From the NCBI GenBank assembly GCA_001460835.1, contig CYKH01001744.1:1-46516 (forward strand): a stretch of DNA of 46,516 bases. Reading direction: 5' to 3'. A model generated the notes under the pieces. The model saw nothing but the letters and a program-made list of their open reading frames with translations, was not told where the DNA came from and did not search any database. Positions within the stretch are counted from its first letter, which is position 1. The number at the start of each line of letters is the position of its first letter. Source of the DNA: Bodo saltans. Its lineage: Eukaryota; Euglenozoa; Kinetoplastea; Eubodonida; Bodonidae. Both the position numbers and the translations under genes were made by a program. Shown one piece after another: positions 8,328 through 17,592 of the stretch.

Positions 8328-11300
8328 ATGCATCGGGTAACGCTTGCAATTATTATTACGGTGGCCCATTGCTCGATCGTCGCAGTTGCACAGGCATTCT
8401 CCATCATCAATTGCAGCAACGTAACGATCCCTATCGTTCTTGCGCCACCACAACAATCAGTCCAAATTGTTAACTGCACGAGGCGGATCAACGTGACTGT
8501 GTCCTGTGGTGATAGCTTCGATCAACCACTTGCAGTTGAAGTTGTGGGAGGCATCACAGTGCCACAATTCAAACTGCTAGCATGTCCAAATTCCAACGGA
8601 ATTGCCGAGTTCAAAAATGTGATGTTTTCGCTTCGAGGTGTGCGGCAAGTAGCGCCAGTCAATTTTCTTACGACTTCGCTCTTTTCGTTCTCTCCTGCGC
8701 TTACCGTGGCAAACATTTCGATCATGGTTGTAGACTCAATTCTCATTTGGATCTCTCCAATAAATTCGCCGGTGCAAGGGTGGCTTGTTGTCACCGGGCA
8801 GCTAAGTGTTATGTACAACGTGAGTATCATTGTGCAGAAATCATCGCTGACGGTATCGGCACACGAAAGCCTCGTCACATTGGTGCAGGTGGTTTGCAAC
8901 TCCAGTCAGCTCATCACCATAATGTTTGAAAGCGCATCATTAGTGATTGCAACGAATGCCGTCAACTCATCGCGAAAGCAGAGTGTAGTTGATGTGGAGT
9001 TATTGTCGTCAAAGGAATTGATTATCGCCTTTGAAAGCGCACCAATGACGATAACTGTGAACGAAAGTGCGACATTTAATTTTCTCCGTGTGAAGGCAGT
9101 ACCCGGCTTTGGTGGGATTTTTTCCTCCAGTACTTTTATTGCGCATGGCGTTTCCCTTCTCGGACGCACAAACTCCAGCCTGGATATTTTCGCACTCACA
9201 TCCGATAACAAATTAATCTTTAGCAACGCGGTTGTCGTTGTGGAGAACAGCACGTTTGACATCGATATTACTGTTGGTGACTTTGTAGTGGCTTCAACAG
9301 CGGCTGATTCAACAGTATTCGTCATTTACTGTAGTGCTACAATACTCTCCAATGTCACATTACGTGTTTCAGCAGTAGCACTGCGAACCACCAAGAACCT
9401 GTTGATCACAAAGAAGGTGCCCTCATTCGCTGTGACGGATGTTGGAACCATTTCACCGTTGTACGTGCACTCCGAAGCCCAAAATAGCTCGTTCATCGTG
9501 AAGGACTCATCATTGCTCATTTTCGAAGAAGGCACTTACGTGGTTGCGCCGATGGCTAGCTTTGCATTACTTGGCATTACATTTGTGTATTTCGCGTACA
9601 GTTTCATCATGTTGATTGATGTCACAGCGACAAGCAGCAGACTGTTGGTGGCCAATTGCTCCATTGCCGTTTCCAGGTCAAACGTAGGAGCCATGGACCT
9701 TCTGCCGTCAGTGCAATCAGGCGTATTTTGCACGACCCTTAGTGCTGTGTTGCTGTCGAATGTCATTATTGACTCCAACGTGGCTGTCTCCAACACGTTT
9801 ATCTCCGTCCCAGGCGCGTACTTCTTCGACAATGCACTGGTGTCTGTTTGGTGGATGGTTGGCGGCGTCATCAGTGTCGCCCCCGGAAATTTTCTAAACA
9901 CTGAATTACCAGAAGTAGCAGCTTTCTTACAATCACTTAACGTGAACATAGATTTCAACAACTCTGTCATCTCTGTTGACACCGTCACGATCTCGGTTCC
10001 CTTCACCTCGATAGTGCCTGCAGCAAGCGACATAGGAGAGCTCCGCGTGCTCCTTGGACTAGTAAGTATCTGCGATGGATTTTCCGCGCACGTCACGATC
10101 CGACGGTCATCCATAACGCACCAAAGTCCGTCCACAGTTTCCGCAAGCGCAACGTCAAACTCTTTGTGTGTGGCCCCCTTCAGCCTTGGCCCCGTATCCC
10201 GCACACAAAACATATCCCTTTTCCTCGTCGACCTTGACCTCTCATCACTATCGCTGATCTGTGCCACTGCTCAAGTACAAATGTCTGGAATGCACGTGAC
10301 GTCATCAAATGTTTCCGTCATTGGCACTCGTAGTGTAGGCACTAGTAGCAACGATTCATCAACTAGTAGTAGTGAGTTGTGGAATGCCTTCCGCCTCGCC
10401 CCCACCAGCAGTCGGTACTCCACCACAGTTGCCATCAGCAATTGCAGCATTCACCTGAGCAACACATCCTTTACATCATATCGGAGTCTTTTTGGGAACA
10501 TAACAACCAGCCAAGAAGCAGTCGCGCTGACAACAACGAGTGGTGTCAAGAACCTTGCATTCGTCACCAACCCGATGAAGGTCATAGTAGCAAGCTGCAC
10601 ATCCAACCGATGGAACCGTAAGCCGCTCATGTACTCGAACATGCTAGTCGCTCCTGACGACGACTTCGGGCGGCAACAGACAATGAGTGACAATACAACT
10701 GCATTGGTGGTGGCGATGGCGGCGTTGGAAGGAAGTCAGTGGTGCACAATGGACGATCCGTCGTACAGTGTGACGGCGCTGCCACCTCCTCCTCCAATCG
10801 AAGCAAGAGTGGTGCCACTCTTCACGGTCGCCGCTGCATCGCGTGCCTCTAGTGCTGTGTCTGTTGTGCTTCTCCTGTCGGCGCTGACGTCGTCGTTCGT
10901 CAGCATCTCAGGTGCCCTGCCGCTCCTTCAAGGTGTCGTTGGGGGCCTTCGGCTTTCCGCTCGTTGCTCCTCCGTCACAGCAAACAGCAGCAGTAGCGCA
11001 AACGACGAGGATGACCCCAGCAATTACGTGGCGAATGATTATTCGGACAATCCTCTCTTGTTGCAGCTCCCCTCGTCGACCACCACCACCGTCGCCCCGA
11101 GCCTTAGTTATGCCACTGGAGCGCTCCTCGGTAACCTGCTGCTGCTTGTTGTTGTCGGTGTGATGTCCCACCTGCTCCTGCGAGTCAATCACTGGGCAGC
11201 ACACCCAAGTGACAGCCATCGCCAATTTCAGCATCTGCAACGTTTCTTCGGTGATCACGGGAGTCGCGAGCATTCTCAAAATGATGGGAAAACGTTGTCG

Positions 11301-12284
11301 TCCAGGTTGAAAAAGGTCATCATCCTCTGCTGCCAATATTTACCGACAGCTCCACTGCCGGCATCCTTCATGATTGTTCATGGGCTGCTGTTGCAGCCCA
11401 CCGTGGGAGCAGCAGTTGCATGCGTGGTAAGCAGCGATCGTGGTGCTATATCCGTCGCGCTCGCTGCGGTCGTTGGTGGCTTGTGGGCATCGACGCCGTG
11501 TCTATTTATATGGCTTTTGTGCGTGCGGCACTCACCGTTCCCGCTGGCGGCCATCGCTGCACCCCGGGTGAACATCAAACGCTTAAGATTGGTGCGTGTC
11601 GGGCGTCCGTTGGAGTGGTTCAGCGCAGAGCAAGAAGAGTGGGTGGCACCTTCAGCCGCATGTCGAAGCTTGAAAACTCAATGTGGGTCACTGTTCAAAC
11701 AGTTCCGTGGTGGGCGACATTGGTATTTCGGCATCGATGCGCTCCTTGGCGCTGCAACCGGTGCGGTGACGGGCGCTGCTCAGTCAGTCAGCAGCGCGAG
11801 TGCATGTGACGCCGCTGTGTGGGGGACTGCCAGTGTAGGCGCCATCGCAGTGGCGTCGCTTGTCACTTGCGCACTGCTGCGACCCCAAATAGTCCGAGGA
11901 GACTTTATCACCACCATTTCTATCGACGTGCTGGCGATTGTGGCAGAAGCGCTGCTCCTCGCTGGATATGGCAACGCCGCTGGCAACGTGTCGCTTGTGG
12001 CAACATCAGCAGCTCTCGTTCCCCTTGTGTGTGGGCTGCTGTGGGATGCGGTCTGTTGCGATCCACAATCAATGCGCCACGATGGTGTGAGGCCACTCGA
12101 CATGTCACGAGGCGAAAGGAATGACGCGATCGTTCACAGTGCAACGACCAGCGCAGAACGACGTCATCCAACGAATACGCAGCACCTCGTAGCGATGTCC
12201 ATTGACCCCATAGGCGAGCACCAAATGGTCGCCCTGCATGGCCTAGTCGAAGTCATTTGTCAGAAGAGCAATGTGTGTATTTGA
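8328..12284 (+). CDS. large secreted/multi-pass surface glycoprotein, unknown function
   Basis: The ATG at 8328 gives 1318 residues; an open extension starts only from a TTG. Residues 1-23 form a clear signal peptide (MHRVTLAIIITVAHCSI... ending in an Ala-rich cleavage region). The ectodomain (about 24-825) is rich in Val, Ser, Thr and Ile, with short beta-strand patterns and many NxS/T sites, consistent with a parallel beta-helix. After a Pro run (about 815-820), roughly eight hydrophobic segments follow between about residues 835 and 1245, with a short cytosolic tail. A large beta-rich ectodomain with a multi-pass C-terminus recalls the DGF-1 surface family of Trypanosoma cruzi, but I cannot establish homology. 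It probably sits in the plasma or flagellar membrane. Confidence 0.7.
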   Translation: MHRVTLAIIITVAHCSIVAVAQAFSIINCSNVTIPIVLAPPQQSVQIVNCTRRINVTVSCGDSFDQPLAVEVVGGITVPQFKLLACPNSNGIAEFKNVMFSLRGVRQVAPVNFLTTSLFSFSPALTVANISIMVVDSILIWISPINSPVQGWLVVTGQLSVMYNVSIIVQKSSLTVSAHESLVTLVQVVCNSSQLITIMFESASLVIATNAVNSSRKQSVVDVELLSSKELIIAFESAPMTITVNESATFNFLRVKAVPGFGGIFSSSTFIAHGVSLLGRTNSSLDIFALTSDNKLIFSNAVVVVENSTFDIDITVGDFVVASTAADSTVFVIYCSATILSNVTLRVSAVALRTTKNLLITKKVPSFAVTDVGTISPLYVHSEAQNSSFIVKDSSLLIFEEGTYVVAPMASFALLGITFVYFAYSFIMLIDVTATSSRLLVANCSIAVSRSNVGAMDLLPSVQSGVFCTTLSAVLLSNVIIDSNVAVSNTFISVPGAYFFDNALVSVWWMVGGVISVAPGNFLNTELPEVAAFLQSLNVNIDFNNSVISVDTVTISVPFTSIVPAASDIGELRVLLGLVSICDGFSAHVTIRRSSITHQSPSTVSASATSNSLCVAPFSLGPVSRTQNISLFLVDLDLSSLSLICATAQVQMSGMHVTSSNVSVIGTRSVGTSSNDSSTSSSELWNAFRLAPTSSRYSTTVAISNCSIHLSNTSFTSYRSLFGNITTSQEAVALTTTSGVKNLAFVTNPMKVIVASCTSNRWNRKPLMYSNMLVAPDDDFGRQQTMSDNTTALVVAMAALEGSQWCTMDDPSYSVTALPPPPPIEARVVPLFTVAAASRASSAVSVVLLLSALTSSFVSISGALPLLQGVVGGLRLSARCSSVTANSSSSANDEDDPSNYVANDYSDNPLLLQLPSSTTTTVAPSLSYATGALLGNLLLLVVVGVMSHLLLRVNHWAAHPSDSHRQFQHLQRFFGDHGSREHSQNDGKTLSSRLKKVIILCCQYLPTAPLPASFMIVHGLLLQPTVGAAVACVVSSDRGAISVALAAVVGGLWASTPCLFIWLLCVRHSPFPLAAIAAPRVNIKRLRLVRVGRPLEWFSAEQEEWVAPSAACRSLKTQCGSLFKQFRGGRHWYFGIDALLGAATGAVTGAAQSVSSASACDAAVWGTASVGAIAVASLVTCALLRPQIVRGDFITTISIDVLAIVAEALLLAGYGNAAGNVSLVATSAALVPLVCGLLWDAVCCDPQSMRHDGVRPLDMSRGERNDAIVHSATTSAERRHPTNTQHLVAMSIDPIGEHQMVALHGLVEVICQKSNVCI

Positions 12285-12786
12285 CTGTTTGCTCTGGTAC
12301 CACCACTGTGAGTGTTATGGCTGCACGTTCCACCGAACTTAGGAACCCACTTTGCCGAAAGAGCGATGTGTGTTGGAACTTGTTGTGTTGTGTTTTGGGT
12401 TTTTTTTTTTTTTTAATGTGTTTTGTTGTTCGATTTTTTGTTAAGTTTGTTTGTTTGCTTCCGCAACCGTTCGCCTTACTTACTGCTCACTATTTCACTT
12501 TTTTTCAATTTCACCTCCCTCCATTTGGACTCTCCATCAACCGTGCTGCGATGCACTTTCCATTCACTCCGTACTTTGGAATAAGGAGGAAAGGGAATGC
12601 CGAATTGCAACGAAACGAATACTTCTGTGCTCACTATCTTTATTTCTTTCTGTTTTTTGCCCATATGTGTTCGTGTGAGATATGAGTTTTTTCCCCCATT
12701 TTCGGTCGCTACTCTCTGTTTCTGTCATTCCAACCATAATCTAACAAACTCAATTTTTTCTTCAGAAGAAGAATTCATCTCAGTGA
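12285..12786 (+). other. intergenic region between the surface protein and the ankyrin gene
   Basis: No gene is supported. The stretch is strongly T-rich, including a T run of about 16 at 12398-12415. It ends in a pyrimidine tract with AG at 12764-12765, 21 bases before the next ATG. Confidence 0.5.
12754..12765 (+). promoter_or_regulatory. candidate trans-splice acceptor of the ankyrin gene
   Basis: A T/C tract ends in TTCAG, the preferred acceptor form, with the next start codon 21 bases downstream. The call is based on composition and position. Confidence 0.5.
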
Positions 12787-13395
12787 ATGTCAAGTGATCA
12801 TCATCAGCATGACGTCAGTTGTCAATGTGTTGCGAACAGCGGCATCGGCAGTTCTCCGTTTGCAGAAACGTTTGAACAGATGGCCTTCTCCAAATCGATG
12901 TCAGGGTTCCTCATCCGTGGTGCATCCCCTGCGCAAATTGCTGCATATGTTCGTGAGCATGCCCAACGCCTGCTCAAAACCACCACTGCGAAATCGGTGC
13001 TCACTATGGCAGAGATCACAGCCTTGCTTGTCAACGCACGCGATCCCTCTACTGGGTACACTGCGATCCATCACGCCACGAGGCCTCAGCAAACTGACCG
13101 ACTCCGCCACTGCGAACTGCTGATCTCGTTGGGGGCTGATCTGACGTTATCCACTCCGGCGATGGGATGGACGGCGCTTCACAGGGTTGTTGCCGGAGCC
13201 ACCGAGGCATCTGTCGACGAAGATGTCAAACTTGTGCACCTATTGGTCAATACTCTCAGCAAACGTGATGGAGATGATTCACAACGATGCTGTTGCGTCA
13301 AGGATGCTCAAGGTAACACCCCAGTGATGCTAGCGAGAAAATTGACATTTCATGGCAGCGATGCATTGCTAGCTGCCTTGAACGAAGCCTCGTAG
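12787..13395 (+). CDS. small ankyrin-repeat protein
   Basis: This 202-residue protein starts with the ATG at 12787. About three ankyrin-type units are visible: TGYTAIHHAT followed by a helix pair ending LLISLGADL, then GWTALHRVVAG with a helix ending LLVNTL, then QGNTPVMLARKL at the C-terminus. The second unit has an inserted loop. The first about 75 residues show no repeat. Ankyrin repeats bind other proteins; the partner is unknown. The gene sits between a surface-protein gene and the ASNSD1-type gene, which gives no hint of function. Confidence 0.8.
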   Translation: MSSDHHQHDVSCQCVANSGIGSSPFAETFEQMAFSKSMSGFLIRGASPAQIAAYVREHAQRLLKTTTAKSVLTMAEITALLVNARDPSTGYTAIHHATRPQQTDRLRHCELLISLGADLTLSTPAMGWTALHRVVAGATEASVDEDVKLVHLLVNTLSKRDGDDSQRCCCVKDAQGNTPVMLARKLTFHGSDALLAALNEAS

Positions 13396-13536
13396 CTTTT
13401 TACCCTCAGCAACATAGACGTAGTGTCGTAGTGATGTTGTTGTTGTTGATGCTTTGTGTGTGGTCTTGTTGCAAACCTCGAGAAACCTAACCGCGCATGT
13501 GGACTTGCCACCCATTCCTCTCTGTCTGTGCTCATC

Positions 13537-13568
13537 ACTTTTCTTTTTGATTCTTTTTTTGATGGGAG
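13537..13568 (+). promoter_or_regulatory. candidate trans-splice acceptor region of the ASNSD1-type gene
   Basis: A T-rich tract at 13537-13560 is followed by the first AG at 13567-13568, 35 bases before the ATG at 13604. Confidence 0.45.
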
Positions 13569-13603
13569 AGAAGGTCATTTGAGTGAAGGGGGCGTGAGCA
13601 GGG

Positions 13604-16600
13604 ATGTGTGGAATCAGTCTCATTATTGACGGCCTGCAGCAAGTGCGCGGTCTCCGCACCATTCCCAAACAACGTGAACCACAACTTGACGCACCTGCAG
13701 ACTGCCCCGGTCGCACCAAGGAGGAACTGGCACAGCAGCAGCTGCCTCCTCCAACGTGCAGTCGAACACAACAACAAAAACAAGCTGACGGTCGCCTTGA
13801 TGACGGAGTGCCACGTTTTTCGCCAATCAACCTTGATGCTCTTAAGGCATCTATTGGAAACAGAGGCCCAGACTGTACGACTACCCTACACAGCAGCAAC
13901 AACACAACAACTGGTGGTGGTGGTGGTGTGTCAATGACTGCCCGAGGCTCCGTACTGAGCCTCCGAAGAAGTCACCACGAGTTGGTCGCGCAACCACTTG
14001 TTGCGGAGGGAAGTTGTGGTGCATTATCACCATCATGCACATCGTCTGCGTCATCATCATCCTGGTTGTTATGGAATGGGGAAGTGTTTGGAGGCCACAC
14101 TGTGCTTGTGCCAGAAGACATGTGTGATACGACGTGTGTTCTCGCCAAGTTGCATGAGGGTGAATTAGCTGCTTCTGCCTCTGTGTCCTCCACATCACTC
14201 GGTTTGACGCATAATATGGCGGTGGAGGAATTCTTGCGCTACGCAAGGCTAGTGCTGGAGGGCATACACGGCCCCTACGCCGTGATCTACCATGCAGCGA
14301 CGCTTGGCATTGTTGTATTTGGGCGGGACCCAGTCGGTCGCCGAAGCCTTCTCGTTCACCGATCATCATCAGCATCGACGGCTGCTGCTGAACCTTGGCC
14401 CACCAGCGAAGGGCAACCGGACATATTACGAGAGCAGTGGATTATTTCTAGCGTCGCCGCCCCTCACGTTGGAGTCGAGGGGTTACACAACGACAACAAC
14501 AGTGGCAACGTTAGCACGTCGCCAGCACAACCCACCAGCCCAGCTCCTCCTAGCTCTGCAGCAGCAACACCTTCGCAGAAGTTTGTGAGCAGCAGTGCGT
14601 TTGATTACGTCCACACTGGCACGGAATACGGCTGCTGGTGGGAAGTGCCAACCGGCGGCTTGTACGCACTTTGTGTTGATGGTGGAAGAGAAGATGCGGG
14701 GAGGAAGGGTTCGAGATCTGGAGAAGAAGTACCAACAGCTGTGCAGGCTGCTGGAAGCACGTTTTTGCACATTCCATGGGAACACAGCGCAACATACGGC
14801 ACCCACCCCGTCCTGCGCGAAGAGTGCAGAGGCGCAGAAACAACGGAGTTGACCGCTTCTTCATCGGAGGTCGATGCGTTGCTAGAAGACATCGTCCATC
14901 GTGTTGGGTATGCGCTGAAACTGCCAGGGATCCCCACTGTTGGTGGTGCCCCAACTCGTGCCACCTCCTCGGATGATTCCTCTCCTGAGAGCTCGTGGAT
15001 GTACCTGAAGGCTCTGGCACATGCTGTGTGGATCCGTGTCGCAGCGCACACGACTGGTGTCTCTCAACAGCAGCAGCAACCAACAGCAACTCACGCGCCA
15101 CCACCGCCTATGGGCCTCTTGTTCAGCGGAGGTATCGATAGCACGATCCTTGCTGCACTCGCACATTACCTACTCCCTGTAGATGTTCCTATTGAACTCA
15201 TTAACGTTGCGTTTGGTGAATTCCCTGAGCAAACCCCTGATAGAATTGGTTGCGTGCTGGCAATGCATGAGCTTCTCGGCCTCCCACAACCACAACAACA
15301 ACAGCCCCCCACGACGCGACGACAGCGGGAGTGGCGGCTAGTCCTTGTTGACGCATCTGCTGAGGATGCTCGCGCCGCCCAGGCCCACGTGTTGGACCTC
15401 ATTTACCCTCGCACGTCTGTGATGGACCTTAACATTGGCACGGCGCTGTGGTTCGCGTCAAGAGGAATCGGCAAGGTGCTCACAATGGCAACGCCTTCTG
15501 ATTCCATTGGAGTTGCAGATCAGTCACTGCTACACAACAACGGCAATGGAGTGCAAAGCGGATTTGTTCACAACAAGCACCTTCGCATCGCTCGCTCTTC
15601 AGAGAATGCTACCACCACAACAACAACACCAGCCACCAACGGTGATCTTCGCGAAGGACATGAGTCACCTAAGCGTCCTCGTGACGATGCCAACCACCAC
15701 TCATTTCAAGCCCTCATTGATGTTCTTGTGCAAGAAGGGTTCGACGGCAACGGCAACGACGGTGGCCGTGTCCTCCTGTCCACTCTTGGCAAGGAGTACG
15801 GGGAAACCCTCACACCTGCGTGGCGGGCCCTGGGGTACAAGAAGCTTGGACAGTACTTAAACGACGCTTCATGCGCAGGTGTGGTGTATTTTGGTGGAGG
15901 TGCAACGAGCAAATACGTGTCTCTAAAACGGGAAGACGACATTGAGCGAGCAAAGGCTCGCGTGGCGGCAGGCCGCGTGGCCTCACTATTTCCGTTTCTT
16001 GTCGAAAAGGCACCACAACTCCAGGAGCAGCGGGGCGAGGAGGACTGTGGCAGTAGTGGTAGTGCCGCCTCACTCATTGCACTGCCGACGTATCAAGCAA
16101 CGTCGCGTGTGCTCCTTCTTGGCATGGGGGCTGATGAATCCCTTGGTGGGTACATGCGATACCGCCGAACATTTGAACGGGAGGGGCTTCCTGGCTTGAC
16201 GTCGGAGATGCAGCGAGACTTTTCTCGTTTGTGGACGAGAAACCTCGGCCGCGATGACCGAGTTGTTGCGGACCATGGACGCGAGGGGCGCTTTCCGTTC
16301 TTGGCGGAGGAGGTGTTCCACGCCCTCACTGTCATTGTCAACATGAAAAACGACGGCGACACTTCGACCACCGCCACTGATGCCGACGTGCAACTGAGTC
16401 GGCTGAGTGAAGTCGTGGACGTTTCATTGGCAGAGGGCGTCGGAGACAAAAAACTTCTTCGCACGTGTGCTCGTATGTTGGGGCTCAGAGATGTTTCTAA
16501 GCTCCAAAAGCGGGCGATACAGTTTGGCACAAGAATCGCGGATAGAAAGTTGCAAGGCAACGCACCGCTGCAGCATGCTTTGCAAGGCGCCAAGCGACCG

Positions 16601-16618
16601 CGAGAAACTCAAGAATGA
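13604..16618 (+). CDS. ASNSD1: asparagine synthetase domain-containing protein, ASNSD1 type
   Basis: The protein has 1004 residues. It begins MCGI, so C2 would become the N-terminal nucleophile of a class II glutamine amidotransferase domain. Matching motifs are NRGPD (86-90), WNGE (157-160) and GRDPVG (240-245). The synthetase half has the ATP pyrophosphatase loop SGGIDS (508-513), GMGADE (840-845), a RFPFLAEEV motif and near the C-terminus KRAIQFGTRIAD. The last motif and GADESLGGY are characteristic of ASNSD1 rather than of true asparagine synthetase. The eukaryotic ASNSD1 family has no settled reaction. It is longer than usual (human about 640 residues) because of Gln/Thr/Ser-rich insertions, for example near 290-320 and before the ATP loop. 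All catalytic motifs appear intact. Confidence 0.87.
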   Translation: MCGISLIIDGLQQVRGLRTIPKQREPQLDAPADCPGRTKEELAQQQLPPPTCSRTQQQKQADGRLDDGVPRFSPINLDALKASIGNRGPDCTTTLHSSNNTTTGGGGGVSMTARGSVLSLRRSHHELVAQPLVAEGSCGALSPSCTSSASSSSWLLWNGEVFGGHTVLVPEDMCDTTCVLAKLHEGELAASASVSSTSLGLTHNMAVEEFLRYARLVLEGIHGPYAVIYHAATLGIVVFGRDPVGRRSLLVHRSSSASTAAAEPWPTSEGQPDILREQWIISSVAAPHVGVEGLHNDNNSGNVSTSPAQPTSPAPPSSAAATPSQKFVSSSAFDYVHTGTEYGCWWEVPTGGLYALCVDGGREDAGRKGSRSGEEVPTAVQAAGSTFLHIPWEHSATYGTHPVLREECRGAETTELTASSSEVDALLEDIVHRVGYALKLPGIPTVGGAPTRATSSDDSSPESSWMYLKALAHAVWIRVAAHTTGVSQQQQQPTATHAPPPPMGLLFSGGIDSTILAALAHYLLPVDVPIELINVAFGEFPEQTPDRIGCVLAMHELLGLPQPQQQQPPTTRRQREWRLVLVDASAEDARAAQAHVLDLIYPRTSVMDLNIGTALWFASRGIGKVLTMATPSDSIGVADQSLLHNNGNGVQSGFVHNKHLRIARSSENATTTTTTPATNGDLREGHESPKRPRDDANHHSFQALIDVLVQEGFDGNGNDGGRVLLSTLGKEYGETLTPAWRALGYKKLGQYLNDASCAGVVYFGGGATSKYVSLKREDDIERAKARVAAGRVASLFPFLVEKAPQLQEQRGEEDCGSSGSAASLIALPTYQATSRVLLLGMGADESLGGYMRYRRTFEREGLPGLTSEMQRDFSRLWTRNLGRDDRVVADHGREGRFPFLAEEVFHALTVIVNMKNDGDTSTTATDADVQLSRLSEVVDVSLAEGVGDKKLLRTCARMLGLRDVSKLQKRAIQFGTRIADRKLQGNAPLQHALQGAKRPRETQE

Positions 16619-16881
16619 AGTTTCTGACATAAGATGTGCGCGAAGAACAGTTACTCCTTTTCTTAAATTTGTATTGTCACGCTGTCTTGTTCACGTTCAT
16701 CTGAACCGCAAATGAAAATTGTTCTTAAGGTTTCGTTTGTTTTTCTTGTGCATCGTTGCTTTGTCGAAGAACAGATTATTTGCTTTTCGTTGTCAGTAGC
16801 AGTGAAGCTCGACCAATGGGTGGCAGCGGAACAGATTGGAGTGTCATGGCGAAACCCTAAACCCTAACATTTTGCTTTATT
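16619..16881 (+). other. intergenic region downstream of the ASNSD1-type gene
   Basis: I see no gene here. It holds the 3' flank of the previous gene and, at its end, the telomere-like motif described separately. Confidence 0.5.
16852..16868 (+). repeat. short interstitial telomere-like motif (CCCTAAA CCCTAA)
   Basis: Two consecutive units read AAACCCTAAACCCTAAC. The first unit has seven bases, as in TTTAGGG, and the second fits TTAGGG, the kinetoplastid telomere unit. It lies 14 bases before the first copy of the direct repeat at 16882. Two units are too few for a telomere. Confidence 0.6.
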
Positions 16882-16998
16882 GTGGCGCTTCCCTTTCTAA
16901 ACTATGTGAAACTTTGCTTTACTTTTCGCATCAAACTGGCCCCCACTGAATCTCTCGTGTTGTTACAATGGTGTTGTGGTGTCACCAAGGAAAGCTAA
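16882..16998 (+). pseudogene. truncated 3' end of the tandem gene (upstream copy)
   Basis: These 39 codons including the stop match the C-terminal codons of the gene at 17009-17560, with VALPFLNYVKL shared and a few replacements. The rest of that gene is missing upstream; the sequence instead runs into the telomere-like motif. This looks like a remnant left by unequal recombination or insertion. Confidence 0.5.
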
Positions 16999-17008
16999 CG
17001 AATTATTT

Positions 17009-17560
17009 ATGTTGCATTGGTCGACGTTGCCCCCGTTTGCGTTGTCGGTGTTGGTTCACCAAAGACGTTACATGTCGATGCTGATGCATTCCGCAGCAAC
17101 TGCGAATACACTAGGGAATCGGTTTTCAAAGAGAGGTGCTAAAATAATACCACCACCGGGACAAGGCGGCAGTCAAGAAACAACCGGGGCAGCTAATAAA
17201 TGGCGTGCTAATGAATTTGGGAGTGATGTACTGCTGCCGTCAGTTGGGAGTGAAACGAGGCACGCATGCGACGCATCCATCAGCAGCGGCGCTCACATAC
17301 CTCGTGCATTGCCGCAACCAACATCATCGCCGCACCCTCCTCCGTCTCTGCTAATGGTGTGGTATTTCCACGTCGTGCGCCCAGTACTTACAGCCAACGT
17401 ACCTCTTCCGCTTAAGATTCTCGGTTTGTGGTTGAAGGTGGCGCTTCCCTTTCTAAACTATGTGAAACTTAGCTTTACTTTTCGCATCAAACTGGCCCCC
17501 ACTGATTTTTTGTCTCTCGTGTTGTTGCAGTGGCGTTGTGGTGTCACCAAGAAAAGCTAA
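17009..17560 (+). CDS. small protein of a tandem repeat unit, possible mitochondrial targeting, unknown function
   Basis: The ATG at 17009 opens 183 codons. The N-terminus has hydrophobic and basic residues without acids, including HQRRYMSMLMHSAA, as in a mitochondrial presequence. The middle is Ser/Pro/Gly-rich and the C-terminal about 60 residues are hydrophobic and basic. The frame also continues upstream to a GTG. The last 40 codons occur in both repeat copies with in-frame changes only. The next copy of the start codon follows the stop by 10 bases, so the acceptor for the next unit would lie inside this gene's own coding sequence. No family is recognised; expression is unproven. Confidence 0.45.
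   Translation: MLHWSTLPPFALSVLVHQRRYMSMLMHSAATANTLGNRFSKRGAKIIPPPGQGGSQETTGAANKWRANEFGSDVLLPSVGSETRHACDASISSGAHIPRALPQPTSSPHPPPSLLMVWYFHVVRPVLTANVPLPLKILGLWLKVALPFLNYVKLSFTFRIKLAPTDFLSLVLLQWRCGVTKKS
17505..17530 (+). promoter_or_regulatory. candidate trans-splice acceptor inside the tandem unit
   Basis: A pyrimidine-rich run from GATTTTTTGTCTC to TTGTTGCAG ends in AG at 17529-17530, 40 bases before the ATG at 17571 of the next copy. It overlaps the last codons of the 17009 gene. The equivalent site in the first copy reads TTACAATG and lacks the CAG. Confidence 0.45.
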
Positions 17561-17570
17561 CGAATTATTT

Positions 17571-17592
17571 ATGTTGCATTGGTCGACGCTGC
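17571..17592 (+). CDS. start of a second tandem gene copy, cut off by the assembly gap
   Basis: ATG TTG CAT TGG TCG ACG repeats the first codons of the gene at 17009 and then enters the N run. Only seven codons are visible. Confidence 0.4.

Larger units (their letters stand above)
16882..17592 (+). repeat. direct repeat copies 16882-17030 and 17438-17592 (offset 556-562 bp), cut by the gap
   Basis: The two copies begin with GTGGCGCTTCCC and run to the end of the known sequence before the gap. They differ by a few substitutions and a 6-base insertion in the second copy (17506-17511 region). Upstream of 16882 the similarity stops abruptly. Both copies keep the same reading frame and the same TAA (16996-16998 and 17558-17560), followed after 10 bases by ATG TTG CAT TGG. 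The N run starts inside the second copy, so the assembly probably broke on further copies. Confidence 0.9.

Noticed and set aside
12398-12415. Long T run that could be read as a terminator
   Set aside because: No hairpin precedes it, and T tracts are general intergenic features of this window.
16990-17012. AGCTAACGAATTATTT, faintly like the start of a kinetoplastid spliced leader (AACTAACG...)
   Set aside because: Only eight or so bases agree, and no donor GT, snRNA-like tail or promoter elements follow.
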